From assembly GCA_944385035.1 (NCBI GenBank), contig CALWVV010000006.1, forward strand, positions 94,589 to 158,588: a stretch of DNA of 64,000 nucleotides, written 5' to 3'. Position numbers and translations under genes: made by a program. Below are positions 44,030 through 53,264 of the stretch, one piece after another. The DNA comes from an uncultured Oscillospiraceae bacterium. GTDB taxonomy: Bacteria; Bacillota; Clostridia; Oscillospirales; Oscillospiraceae. A model generated the notes under the pieces. The model made no database searches and was not told where the DNA came from. It saw only the letters and a list, made by a program, of their open reading frames with translations. How positions within the stretch are numbered: the first letter of the stretch is position 1; each line of letters starts with the position of its first letter.

Positions 44030-45068
44030 GCAATACCGAAACGAACTGGAGCAAATCCGCCTGACGAAGGAGAGCAAAGCGGCCTTGATCCATGCTCTGA
44101 AAGCCAAACAGGTCCCGCAGGCCTCCCGCAGTCCCCGCCGGTGGAACCGGGTCACGCTGATCGCCGCCGCTGTGGCAGCGGTTTTGATGATCTCGGCAGG
44201 GGCGGCGGTGGTAGCGTCTCCGGTAGTGCGCAGCTACTTTGGCAACAGCATTGGATATCAGCAAAGCGCCGTGGAGCTGGGAGAGTCTATCACCAAAAAC
44301 GGCTGGACCATGACCCTCACCGACTGCGCGGCGGACGATTATACCGTTTATGTGGGCGTGACCCTCACCGCGCCGGAAGGCACTGTGCTGGACAACGAGA
44401 GAGGTTATCTTTTTGAGGACTGGTTCTCCCCCCGCTTTCCCGAACTGGATGCGGCAGGCGCGGGAGGCTATATGCAGGTGGAGGACGAAGATCCCTCCGA
44501 CAACCAGGTCAGCTTCATTTTTACCACCAATCTTTACTACAACAGCGGTAATCAGCCATTAAACGGGCAGCTCATGGAACTTTCGCTGGGCAAGCTTTAC
44601 CACAATACCGTTTGGAATGAAACGGAGGAGCAGTGGGAGCGGGCTTATGACTGTGAGGAAAACTGGACCTTCCGCACTACGATGAACTATTCTGACCACA
44701 TCATCCGCCTGGAACCTAATCTGCCTGTGCACACCCTGGATGTGGACGCTACAATTACTCAAGTAGTCCTCTCTCCCCTCACCGTCTATATACAGATCGA
44801 GAGCGACGCCCTCAAGGGCCACCACGATTGGGTACCCAAAACCGCGCCGGACGGCTGGTACAGCTGTACGGAATACCAGGAAGTCACTCTCTATACCAAA
44901 GACGGAGCAGCCATTCCCATGATGGACGGTACATCCGGCAGCGGGTGCAGCGGCGGAACCGATCCCACCGAGGACGGCTGGATCCGCCTGGTGCGCCGCC
45001 CGGATACGCCACTGGATGTAGAAAGTCTGATTGCCATTTCCATCTGTGGGGTCAGGATTGACTTGTAA
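44019..45068 (+). CDS. Membrane anti-sigma factor (DUF4179-like)
   Basis: 349 residues from the ATG at 44019, with GGAGGGAA upstream and within the sigma gene's end. A cytoplasmic N-terminus of about 48 residues (charged, 'QYRNELEQIRLTKESKAALI') precedes one membrane helix (VTLIAAAVAAVLMISAGAAV). The external part of about 280 residues has beta-rich character, with a DUF4179-like block ('GYQQSAVELGESITKNGWTM'). Standard arrangement of an anti-sigma factor whose outside domain senses the envelope and whose inside segment holds the sigma factor. Confidence 0.8.
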   Translation: MKYEQYRNELEQIRLTKESKAALIHALKAKQVPQASRSPRRWNRVTLIAAAVAAVLMISAGAAVVASPVVRSYFGNSIGYQQSAVELGESITKNGWTMTLTDCAADDYTVYVGVTLTAPEGTVLDNERGYLFEDWFSPRFPELDAAGAGGYMQVEDEDPSDNQVSFIFTTNLYYNSGNQPLNGQLMELSLGKLYHNTVWNETEEQWERAYDCEENWTFRTTMNYSDHIIRLEPNLPVHTLDVDATITQVVLSPLTVYIQIESDALKGHHDWVPKTAPDGWYSCTEYQEVTLYTKDGAAIPMMDGTSGSGCSGGTDPTEDGWIRLVRRPDTPLDVESLIAISICGVRIDL

Positions 45069-45144
45069 CTTCTTTCGTTTTGCTCTTTTCTGCTTTGCAG
45101 AACGAATCACTACCGGGTTAACAGCTTTCATTCTTACACCAGGA

Positions 45145-45184
45145 AAGCCGCTGAAATCACATGGTTTCAGCGGCTTGTTTTCTT
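45145..45184 (+). terminator. Terminator of the sigma/anti-sigma operon
   Basis: Stem AAGCCGCTGAAATC (45145-45158) with GGTTTCAGCGGCTT (45163-45176), loop ACAT, then GTTTTCTTTT. Stem nearly identical to the one at 29777. Confidence 0.82.
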
Positions 45185-45227
45185 TTGATCTGTGTGTCTC
45201 GCTTCATCATTTCTATGCTTTCAAAAA

Positions 45228-45255
45228 AATTTTTATATTTTATAAAACCAAACGG
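45228..45255 (+). promoter_or_regulatory. AT-rich box with ATAAAACCAAACGG
   Basis: An A/T tract followed by ATAAAACCAAACGG, 145 bases upstream of the membrane protein gene. A closely similar box is at 48057-48086 before the SLH protease gene. Possibly a shared ECF-type -35 region or activator site. The rest of 45185-45400 shows no gene. Confidence 0.35.
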
Positions 45256-45400
45256 CTCCTTTCCTTGTCTTGTTCTATGTGGATGGAAAATGAGTCCTTT
45301 TCCAGCCTGACTGTACTTCACAATTCGCGCCGCCGCAGACCTATTCCCCCACAGCAGCGGCAAAGTACAAACGTTTTTAGTTTAGAAGGGAGATCATGTT

Positions 45401-45910
45401 ATGAAGCTGTCATTTTTGTTTGGGTATCTTGCAGGAGAAAAAGCAGTCAAAAGTTTAGCGGGTCGGACCAAGCTGGAAACCATGCAGAAAATATCATCTG
45501 TCGTGTTATCTGTCTCAACGTTTATTTTGGGATTCATACTGGCCGAAAATCTGGCCACCTTTGCATGGAGTATGCTATTTGAGGTACTGCAAATGTGGGC
45601 GCTGATCTGCTTTTTGTGGTATTTTCCTTCCTTCGGACTCCTCGCTGTGCGCCTCAAAGGCACACATGTACAGAAGAAGACGATTTTTCAATATACCGGA
45701 GAGCACATGGGCCTGTACAGCATCGCTTGCCTGACTGTGTTCAGTGTCATTGCTGTGATCTTGGGGCGCATTTACAACGGGGACAGTTCTTCCTGGATCG
45801 TATGGATCCTCCCCATATTCCCCATCACCCTCCCCATTTTCCTGAATCGCCGCTTCCACACGGTCCTTCGTACTGGAGCGGAAGCACTGCAAGAACAATC
45901 CCGTACATAA
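45401..45910 (+). CDS. Small membrane protein, unknown function
   Basis: 169 residues; GAAGGGAG precedes the ATG. Four hydrophobic segments can be seen (about 29-47, 55-78, 100-120, 126-145) and a basic, Arg-rich C-terminus. No family that I recognise. It lies downstream of a box shared with the SLH protease gene and next to the membrane-bound sigma factor, so it may be part of the same envelope response. Confidence 0.65.
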   Translation: MKLSFLFGYLAGEKAVKSLAGRTKLETMQKISSVVLSVSTFILGFILAENLATFAWSMLFEVLQMWALICFLWYFPSFGLLAVRLKGTHVQKKTIFQYTGEHMGLYSIACLTVFSVIAVILGRIYNGDSSSWIVWILPIFPITLPIFLNRRFHTVLRTGAEALQEQSRT

Positions 45911-46195
45911 ACGCAGGATAAGCTGCATCGCTATGTTCCGGACAAACGAAATGGTTCATCTGGATTCTTTCACACCACGCAAGCCCTCCGGGACCTGGTA
46001 TCGCCTCATCCACGACAGTCTGGAGAGCGACGCGGCCAAAACCACCCTCAGCCGGTCTCAGATCCAGTTTCTCCTGAATCGGCTGAAGGCAGAACACCTC
46101 TTTTCTGTGCCGTCTCCAAACGCCCCCATTCCGGGCAGCCCTCCCCGGTGAAGAAGGTGCCCCTGCCGGCGGCCAAGGCTGTATCCGCGCAAAAA
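45911..46195. other. Non-assigned interval, possible small ORF or gene remnant
   Basis: GC-rich and codon-like in composition. A plus-strand frame of 72 codons (45933-46151) starts with ATG but has no ribosome site and no recognisable family. It might be a decayed gene. I would not call a function. Confidence 0.3.
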
Positions 46196-46219
46196 TGCCC
46201 CCCGCCGAAGCGGGGGGCA
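46196..46219 (-). terminator. Terminator of the membrane-anchored sigma gene
   Basis: A 10-bp GC stem TGCCCCCCGC / GCGGGGGGCA with a CGAA/TTCG tetraloop, followed by ATTTTTG on the minus strand. Confidence 0.88.
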
Positions 46220-46248
46220 AAAGAGAATATCCCTCGGAATACCGGGTT

Positions 46249-47934
46249 TTATTCCGGCTCCACGATGACCTCAAAGGAGAGGGTGTCACTGGTCTCATAA
46301 CCGATGCCTGTGATGGTAAAGTGGACGGTGCCGGTGATGGTGGCGGTGCCGGGAGCAACCGCAGTAACAAGCGCAGACGGTATCTCGGTGGTCTCTTTCA
46401 CCTGTGCAACGGAGGGATCGCTGCTGGTCCAGGTCACAGAATCCAGCGTGGTTCCACTGTAAAGCGCATAGGGAGACACGGTGTTCGAGCGGGTTTGCCC
46501 CGCCGTCAAGGTCATGGGCGAGCTGGGAGGCGCATAGTCCCATTGGAAGTGATCCTCTACAGTTACAGGAATATGAACCTGATAGTTTCCGTCCTGGGGG
46601 AATGTGATGATAATCTCCGCCTGTCCCGGACGCAGCAAATAGATCACTTCCCCCTCCCCTACATAGGCCACTGACGGATCGGTGGAGGAATAGGTAATGC
46701 TGTCAAAGGGTGTCTTTCCGGCGTAGACGGTAATGAGGCCGGCCCGCACCGTGCCATAACCGCCGGTGATGGAATCGTAGGCCAGCTTGAGCTGAGAGGG
46801 ACCTGTGGGTTCGGGCTCCGGTTCTGGTTCCGGCTCCGGTTCCGGTTCGGGCTCAGGTTCCGGTTCTGGTTCGGGCTCCGGCTGGGGCTCCGGTTCCGGT
46901 TCTGGTTCCGGTTCGGGTTCCGGTTCGGGCTCCACTTCGGGTTCCTCTTCGATCACCGGTTCCACGACCTCCACCGCCGGCGGGGGAACCGGGTCCACGG
47001 GAGCTGGTTCCGGGCGGTTGAGCAGGACGGTACCGCCAATGGCGCCGGTCAGCACCACGCCGGCCACGGCGGCGGCGACCTCCTTGTGCGCCAACACCGC
47101 GGTCAGAACATTTCCCGCAGAGGCGGAGGCCCCTGCGCCTGCCCCACCCGCAGCGGCGGTGCTCTCCACGGCCCCCGCCGCCCCTGCAGCAGCGCTTTGC
47201 GCAGCCCCCGCTGTCCCTGCGGCAGCAAGTGCAGAGGAACTCCCCGCCAAAGCAGCCTGAACAAAGGCACCGCTTTGCGCCGCCGTCAGGCCGCCAAGCA
47301 GGGCATCCTGCTTGAGAATGTATGCCAGGAAGGGCAGCGGAGCCAGCCCATAGAGCTTGATCCCCTGGGCAGCGTAGCGATCCACCCCCGTTTTGATGGC
47401 CTTGCGTGCATAGTTGAGCCGGCTTTTTACCGTGCCCTCGGAAGTCTCCAGAGCGGCGGCAATTTCCTTAACGCCCATCTCATCGTAGTAATACATCAAC
47501 ACGCACTGGCGCTGGGCCTCGGGCAGGGCATCCACCAGCTCCACAATCATACGGCGGCTCTCTTCACTGTCCAGGGCCTTGTCCGGAACGACCTGATCAT
47601 CCAGCGTCTCATAGGAATCGATCAGGCTGTTTCCCTCCTCGTCCTGGGGGAACTGCACCTCCCGTGAGCCACGGACCAGCGCATTCCGGCACTGGTTTGC
47701 GGTCATGGCACTCAGCCATCCCCAAAAGGCCGCCGGTTCCTTCAGCGTATCCAGCTTACTCAGCATGGAAATCAAAACCTCCTGGGTGGCATCCAGGGCA
47801 TTGTCTTCATGCTTGAGCATCTTTTTGCAGTGATAATACACCCGGTTTTGTACCGCCAGCACCAGGGCCTCCTGGGCCTGCCCGTCTCCCTCCAGACAGC
47901 GGGGGATCAAGCTGGCTACATCGATCTTTTCCAT
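46249..47934 (-). CDS. Sigma factor fused to membrane helix, Pro-Glu stalk and Ig-like domains
   Basis: 561 residues. Residues 1-185 form an ECF sigma factor: region 2 near 20-90 ([14 protein letters not shown]) and region 4 near 130-185 ('[20 protein letters not shown]', [18 protein letters not shown]). An Ala/Gly-rich linker (about 215-280) leads to a membrane helix at about 286-305 with Lys/His on the inner side. Outside is a stalk of alternating Pro-Glu (329-376), then two bacterial Ig-like (BIG2-type) segments ([13 protein letters not shown]; '[14 protein letters not shown]'). This puts sensor and sigma factor in one chain. Release by proteolysis, as in RseA-type systems, is inference. 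It is divergent from the SLH genes. Confidence 0.85.
   Translation of the reverse strand: MEKIDVASLIPRCLEGDGQAQEALVLAVQNRVYYHCKKMLKHEDNALDATQEVLISMLSKLDTLKEPAAFWGWLSAMTANQCRNALVRGSREVQFPQDEEGNSLIDSYETLDDQVVPDKALDSEESRRMIVELVDALPEAQRQCVLMYYYDEMGVKEIAAALETSEGTVKSRLNYARKAIKTGVDRYAAQGIKLYGLAPLPFLAYILKQDALLGGLTAAQSGAFVQAALAGSSSALAAAGTAGAAQSAAAGAAGAVESTAAAGGAGAGASASAGNVLTAVLAHKEVAAAVAGVVLTGAIGGTVLLNRPEPAPVDPVPPPAVEVVEPVIEEEPEVEPEPEPEPEPEPEPEPQPEPEPEPEPEPEPEPEPEPEPEPEPTGPSQLKLAYDSITGGYGTVRAGLITVYAGKTPFDSITYSSTDPSVAYVGEGEVIYLLRPGQAEIIITFPQDGNYQVHIPVTVEDHFQWDYAPPSSPMTLTAGQTRSNTVSPYALYSGTTLDSVTWTSSDPSVAQVKETTEIPSALVTAVAPGTATITGTVHFTITGIGYETSDTLSFEVIVEPE
46806..46945. repeat. Hexanucleotide-type tandem repeat encoding the Pro-Glu stalk
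   Basis: About 24 copies of a GGTTCC/GGCTCC/GGTTCG-type unit (plus strand), encoding alternating Glu and Pro on the minus strand. Slippage would change stalk length by one Pro-Glu pair per unit without shifting frame. Confidence 0.85.
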
Positions 47935-48056
47935 TCTCCTTCACACCGTCTTTCTTTTGTCATCAGCGCTGCAACATCCACGCTTTCGGCAAAATAGTTA
48001 TATACAGGGTACTGCCACGGTCCTATTTTGTCAATTCTCCCCATAGCGGATGCTGA

Positions 48057-48086
48057 AAATTTTTTTAAATTGATAAAACCAAATGG
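48057..48086 (+). promoter_or_regulatory. AT-rich box with ATAAAACCAAATGG
   Basis: Second copy of the box at 45228-45255: A/T tract, then ATAAAACCAAATGG, 96 bases before the SLH protease gene. The two copies flank the sigma gene they may answer to. Confidence 0.35.
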
Positions 48087-48181
48087 GGGGCTTCTGTTTC
48101 TATAGCATCAGAAGCGTGGAAGAAGCCAGTCCACCCACATCATAAACAGATTATCTTATGTCTTGCTAAGGAGGTTACACC

Positions 48182-49639
48182 ATGAAACGAAACGATTTTA
48201 ACAAGCGGATTTTATCCACCATCTGTGCAGCAGTCCTTGCCGTCACCCTGATGCCCACAGTCCAGGCAGCGGGACAAACCTTTACCGACGTCAAACCCGG
48301 AGACTGGTACTATGACATGGTGACGGAGATGGTAGGCCAGGACATGATCGGCGGTTTCCCCGACGGCAGTTTTCAGCCCAACCGCCCCATCAGCCGGGTG
48401 GAGCTGACGGCCATTGCCCTGCAGGCCTTCCCTGAGGCGGCCATTGAGATGGACTACGACCCGGAGGCCGCACTGGAGGAGATCAATGCGCTCAATCCCG
48501 GCTTCTGGGGCAACCAGGTGATCCGGGACGCGGCACTGCGGGGCATCTACATCTTTGGACTGGACCAGGAGACATGGAACCAGCCGGCGACCCGCGCAGA
48601 AGTGGCTGGAATTCTGGTCAAGTTCTATGGCAGCAGCCAGGAACAGCCGCTGGATGCCATGGAGGAGGCAGCGCTGCTCATCGGGGACTATGACAGCGCC
48701 GTTGCGGGCCACCCCATGGAACCCATGATCCTCTGGATGTACAGCAGCGGCGTCTTGACGGGGATCAATGAGCAGGGCGACTTCAATCCCGAAGGGCAAT
48801 GCACCCGTGCTGAGGCCTGTACCATGGTGCGCAGCATCCTGCACCCGGAACATTGGGTCCAGTACGACTGGAACCAGGTGGTTCAGGAGCACAAAAACCA
48901 GCCGGAAACCCCAGCTGCCCAGATGGACTTCACCGGCCAGCTTCGGGAGCGCTATGCCGAGGATGTGGCCTATGACTATTGCAGAGCACTGGAGCAGGAG
49001 ATCGGGATCCAGATTTTCTATCTGCCCGAATGGACGCAAAAAGATTCCGGACTGTTGTCCTACGCTGACCTTGATGCCCTCCCCAAAAATCGAGATTACT
49101 TTCAACATGTACTCGCCGAGCTGAAAAAAATGAAAGCCGCCTATGATCTCTATCCCGAAGGATTTTTGAAGGATGTGGTGACCAGCAAAAAAGGACATGG
49201 GACCGAAATTATCCTGTGCCCGTATACCTTTGAAGGAATCGCTTGTTATGGCGCATTTGTCTATGACAGCTCCAACGATGCCCAGAAGGTGGACCAGATA
49301 TTTTACACCGGTACGGGAGACAGCCAGTATTACAGCCATGAAGCGGGCCATATGGTGATGAGTGCTATGGCGATCCGCCGGGGATGGAATACGACCTGTC
49401 AGGACTGGGAGAATTGTACACAGGGGATCGACGATTATGTGTCCGGCTACGCAATGGGCGGTCAGCCGGAGGACTGGGCGGAGACCTGGGCCTACCTCTG
49501 GCACCAGACAGATGCGGTCGGCCAGATGATCCAGGGGGGCGCCTCGGGGCTCCAAGCAAAGGTCGCGCTGCTGACCCAGATGATGGATCAGTATGACACC
49601 GTGGATACAAGCCGCCTGCCTTGGCACAGCTTTTTATAA
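48182..49639 (+). CDS. S-layer-homology protein with zincin-like protease domain
   Basis: 485 residues; AAGGAGG upstream. Signal peptide to about residue 30 (cleavage near VQA-A). Three SLH-type repeats follow (about 32-225; 'FTDVKPGDWYYDMVTEM', 'GFPDGSFQPNRPISRVELTA'), which hold proteins to the cell wall. The C-terminal domain carries H-E-A-G-H at 386-390 with a downstream Glu434 in EDWAET, a gluzincin-like arrangement. Predicted wall-anchored zinc protease; substrate unknown. It is divergent from the membrane-anchored sigma factor. Confidence 0.8.
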   Translation: MKRNDFNKRILSTICAAVLAVTLMPTVQAAGQTFTDVKPGDWYYDMVTEMVGQDMIGGFPDGSFQPNRPISRVELTAIALQAFPEAAIEMDYDPEAALEEINALNPGFWGNQVIRDAALRGIYIFGLDQETWNQPATRAEVAGILVKFYGSSQEQPLDAMEEAALLIGDYDSAVAGHPMEPMILWMYSSGVLTGINEQGDFNPEGQCTRAEACTMVRSILHPEHWVQYDWNQVVQEHKNQPETPAAQMDFTGQLRERYAEDVAYDYCRALEQEIGIQIFYLPEWTQKDSGLLSYADLDALPKNRDYFQHVLAELKKMKAAYDLYPEGFLKDVVTSKKGHGTEIILCPYTFEGIACYGAFVYDSSNDAQKVDQIFYTGTGDSQYYSHEAGHMVMSAMAIRRGWNTTCQDWENCTQGIDDYVSGYAMGGQPEDWAETWAYLWHQTDAVGQMIQGGASGLQAKVALLTQMMDQYDTVDTSRLPWHSFL

Positions 49640-49734
49640 GCGGAAACAAAAGCCGTTGGCTGCATGCACCTAAGCATAAGCAATCCAAGCACAGGAATCC
49701 ATAAACTATTTTTGTAAAAGGAGAGTAGAATCCT

Positions 49735-51391
49735 ATGAAACGAATGATTACGGCTCTGACATTGGCCGCTTCCATCTGTCTGGGAATCAGCGTTCCCGTC
49801 TCGGCCATCAACACCCCCTTCCAAGATGTCCCTTCCTCCCACTGGGCTGTGGAATATATTCAGACTGCCGCCCAAAACGGGTGGGTCAGCGGGGATGAAA
49901 ACCATAAATTTCACCCTGAACAGCCGGTGACCGGGGCCGAATTTATCACCATGGTCACCCAAATGCTCTACCCGACTGAAATTCAGGCGGGCTCCGCCGG
50001 GGGAGCCTGGTATCATCCCTATCAAACGGTGGCAAACCGGCATCACCTGTTATCCAATCCGAACGCTAACCTAAACTATAAAATGTTTGATGCCCTCAAC
50101 CGCCAGGAGATGGCGTTTATCCTGGCCCAGACGATGGAAGACCTCCAGCTTGCCACAGATGACACTCAGGGGACAGCGAACAAAATTCCAGATTATAACA
50201 TGATTCCCGAGGCCTTTCAGTCCAGCGTGAAGCAGGTCTATCATGCGGGGGTGATGAGCGGGGTAGACGCGGCCGGAAGGTTTTCCGGATGGCAAAACAT
50301 GACACGGGCACAGGCGGCGGTGGTCCTGTGCCAGCTTCAGAATCTGCAATCAAATTCCGGTCAGCCCCCCATTTCTCAGGGCCAGGACAAGGATGACGCC
50401 AGCCCATCGGGCCTGCAGCCGGAAGGGCAAGTTACCATCGGTCAGGTGATCGTAGAGCCCTATGAGGGCGGCGCAGCCATCCACTACATTCCATCCAGCG
50501 GCATTTGGACCGGAGAGCGCGGCGATCGCACCTATGGATTTGTGGTTGACAGCATCGCTGATATCCAGGCCGTCTTCGCCGAAATGATGGACCGCTATCC
50601 AAAATCTCTCACCTTTTTCTCCATAAAGGCGCTGGATTTTGACCCTGCGGCCATTTGTGAGCCTTACGAGTTTTTCCACGGGCTGCTCCCCCGTGTAAAG
50701 GGAATCTGCTACGACTACTATGAGTGTGTTCCCGTCTCCCTGGACAGCCCATATCGAAAATCCTCCGGCGAATACTATGAATACCGCATGGATCTGCACT
50801 ATGGCGCCGCAGGCATGGTCAAGATGTACCGGGAAGGCATCCTCCATGAGCTGCCAAACCAGGAGGACTTTTTGGGTAGCAGCAGGTATGCCGACTATGA
50901 GCCTCTGCTCAACGCGGTGGAGGAGATCGAAGCGCAGTACGGCATCACCACCGCCTCCCGTGACTACGACAAGGTATCTGCGATTTACTCAGTATGTAAC
51001 ATCCAACATCAAGTACGACCATTATATGGCTTCTTTGAGCGGAATGGATCGTATCAACTATTCGGATGGGGTTCCTTACCCGACAGAAGTCAATTTTGCC
51101 TTGACCTACAAAAAGGGTGTCTGCTTTAATTACTCCCTCTTGTTCAAAGAGCTGTGCTGCGCCTTTGGTGTAAACTGCTACTATGCAGGCGGGACGGCAG
51201 GCGGCCCCCACGCCTGGAATATCGTAGAGGTGGATGGAACATATTATCAAGTGGACCCCACCTGGGATGCCGGTAAGCGCCCGGAACAGTACCGGTATTT
51301 CCTCATCAGCGACCGCACCATGGCCCGCGACCACACATTGGACACCCCGGATTACCTGTACCGCCTTCCCTCCTGTCCCTTCGACTACTAA
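49735..51391 (+). pseudogene. S-layer-homology protein with transglutaminase-like domain, frameshifted
   Basis: Frame 1 (49735-51129) encodes a signal peptide, three SLH-like repeats (about 25-205) and a long middle domain to about residue 418. The continuation is in the next frame (to 51391), with the transglutaminase/protease core: Cys in KKGVCFNYS, His in GGPHAWNIVE and Asp in YQVDPTWD. The frame changes near 50983-50996, around 'ATTTACTCAGTATGTAAC'. Frame 1 loses homology there and frame 2 gains 'QYVTSNIKYDHY'. One extra base (or two lost) explains it. It is either a real mutation, a sequence error or, less likely, programmed shifting. AAAGGAGAG precedes the ATG. Confidence 0.75.
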
Positions 51392-51521
51392 CTTCCATAT
51401 CTTCGGGCTCTGTTCCATCCCGGAAAAGGGCCAACGACAGCTGCATGTTGCGGCATCCATTTCACAACAGCTTTTTCCATGTTGGTCCGAACGGCACGGT
51501 TCAAACTGTGTTGGCAGCAAA

Positions 51522-51560
51522 ATAACACCCTCCGCATTCATGCGGAGGGTGTTATCTGTC
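51522..51560. terminator. Bidirectional terminator
   Basis: A 15-bp stem ATAACACCCTCCGCA / TGCGGAGGGTGTTAT between convergent units, with TTTT on the minus strand. It ends the folate operon and probably the SLH gene. Confidence 0.8.
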
Positions 51561-51591
51561 GTATTGGTCTGCACAGGCAGGCTCGCGCCGT

Positions 51592-52434
51592 TCAGGCTTC
51601 GCATACCTCTTTTGCCAGCTGAGAGACCGTTTTATGCAGCAGCGGGTGCCGTTTGTTGGGGGCAATCTCCTCCAGGGGCTTGAGCACAAAGTCCCGCAGA
51701 TGCATTTCCACATGGGGGATGACCAGCTCATCTGTCTCCAGGACCAGATCGTCGTACATCAAAATGTCCAGATCCAAGGTCCGGGGACCCCAACGGACAA
51801 TCCGTTCCCGGTGGGCCGCCTGCTCGATTTCATGCATACGATCCAGCAGCTCCAGAGGGGGAAGGAATGTCTTGAGCATCAGGCAGGCATTTAAAAAATC
51901 ATCCTGCTCCACCCCGCCGTATGGTTTGGTAACCAGGAAGGAGGATACCTTCTGCACACGGCAGCCCCGAATTTGGTCCAGCGCTTCTACTGCCATGTTC
52001 AGATAACCAGCTTTGTCCCCCATATTGGACCCAAGGCCCAGGTAGGCAGTGTGCCAAAAGCGGGTAATCTTTACCGATACGGTCTCCAGCGGCAGCCCTA
52101 CGGGCGCCCAGGGCTTTTTCAGCTCCAGCGTTACCCCCTTCAGCAGCGGATACTGCAGCAGCAGCTCTTCCGCCAGGTGTTCCGCGGCAGCTTCAATCAG
52201 TTTGAAGGTGTTCTGTTTCATGTAATGGGTCATGAAGCTGCTGACTTCCCCATAGTGGACAGATTGCTCCAGGCAGTCTGATGTTCCAGCCGGTCTGGAA
52301 TCCACATACATGGTGAGGGAAATCAGAAATTTCTGCCCCAGGCGGGTTTCTTCGGGAAAAACACCATGATTGGCAAAAATTTCAAGATTTTTCACATGGA
52401 TTTCGTCATAGCATGAGGTATCCATCTTCCTCAC
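51592..52434 (-). CDS. folK: Bifunctional dihydroneopterin aldolase / HPPK (FolB-FolK fusion)
   Basis: 280 residues. Residues 1-125 are FolB (IFANHGVFPEETRLGQKFLI; 'LIEAAAEHLAEELL'), converting dihydroneopterin to 6-hydroxymethyl-dihydropterin. Residues 128-280 are FolK ('YLGLGSNMGDKAGYLNMAVE', 'RWGPRTLDLDILMYDD', 'IPHVEMHLRDFVLKPLEEIA'), which adds pyrophosphate. The GTG at 52434 overlaps the folP stop by 4 bases; an ATG 9 bases later is the alternative. Last gene of the folate operon. Confidence 0.93.
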   Translation of the reverse strand: MRKMDTSCYDEIHVKNLEIFANHGVFPEETRLGQKFLISLTMYVDSRPAGTSDCLEQSVHYGEVSSFMTHYMKQNTFKLIEAAAEHLAEELLLQYPLLKGVTLELKKPWAPVGLPLETVSVKITRFWHTAYLGLGSNMGDKAGYLNMAVEALDQIRGCRVQKVSSFLVTKPYGGVEQDDFLNACLMLKTFLPPLELLDRMHEIEQAAHRERIVRWGPRTLDLDILMYDDLVLETDELVIPHVEMHLRDFVLKPLEEIAPNKRHPLLHKTVSQLAKEVCEA

Positions 52435-53246
52435 CGTCCCTCACGCATGATCGCCTGGGTCATACGGATGGCCCGGAGATTTTCTTTTACATCGTGGACA
52501 CGGACAAAAGCCGCCTTCTTCTGCACACCGATCACAGTCGTCACCATGGTCCCCTCAACCCGCTGGTCGGTAGGCAGGTCCAGCGCGCGGCCGATAAAGC
52601 CCTTTCGGGAGGTCGCCAGCAGCACAGGATACCCCAGCTCCACAAGGCGTTCCAGGTGCCAAACAGCGGCCAGATTATGTTCATCGTTCTTTCCAAAGCC
52701 AACGCCAGGGTCCAGAATAATCTTGTCGTCCTGGATGCCCGCGCTCTTGGCAATGGCCAGGGACTCCCGCATATCCTGGCACATATCGTCTAAAAAGTTG
52801 TGATATTCCGCCTTTTCCCGGTTATGCATCAGGCAGCAGGGGACCTGATACTGGGCGATCAGATCCGCCACCTTCCGGTCATATTTCAGGCCCCAGATGT
52901 CGTTGACCAGGTCAGCACCCGCTTTCAGGGCCGCTTCTACCACAGGGCTTTTATAGCTGTCGATGGACACAGGGATGTCAAAGCTGCTTTTTACCATTTC
53001 AATCATAGGCAGCACCCGGTCGATCTCCTCCTGGTCGCTGATCTGAACATGTCCGGGCCGGGTGGATTCGCCACCGATATCAATGATGGAGGCGCCCTCC
53101 TCGATCATCTGGGCCGTGTGCTGTTTGGCGGCTTCCAGGTTGTTCCACTTTCCCCCATCGGAAAAGGAGTCGGGCGTCACATTGAGGATGCCCATGATAT
53201 AGCAATCATTTTCCACGTCAAACAGACGGTTTCCTATTTTCATCAT
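52431..53246 (-). CDS. folP: Dihydropteroate synthase FolP
   Basis: 271 residues. Joins 6-hydroxymethyl-dihydropterin pyrophosphate to para-aminobenzoate; target of sulfonamides. Signatures: 'MGILNVTPDSFSDGGKW' near 20, 'IIDIGGESTRPGH' near 57, DLVNDIWGL, and the C-terminal 'RVHDVKENLRAIRM' with the Arg-x-His loop. AGGAGC precedes the first ATG. Confidence 0.96.
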   Translation of the reverse strand: MMKIGNRLFDVENDCYIMGILNVTPDSFSDGGKWNNLEAAKQHTAQMIEEGASIIDIGGESTRPGHVQISDQEEIDRVLPMIEMVKSSFDIPVSIDSYKSPVVEAALKAGADLVNDIWGLKYDRKVADLIAQYQVPCCLMHNREKAEYHNFLDDMCQDMRESLAIAKSAGIQDDKIILDPGVGFGKNDEHNLAAVWHLERLVELGYPVLLATSRKGFIGRALDLPTDQRVEGTMVTTVIGVQKKAAFVRVHDVKENLRAIRMTQAIMREGR

Positions 53247-53264
53247 GTTACCATGCTCCTATTG

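Noticed and set aside
46805-47260. Plus-strand Ser-Gly repeat protein
   Set aside because: It is the reverse reading of the Pro-Glu stalk repeat in the sigma-fusion gene; no ribosome site.
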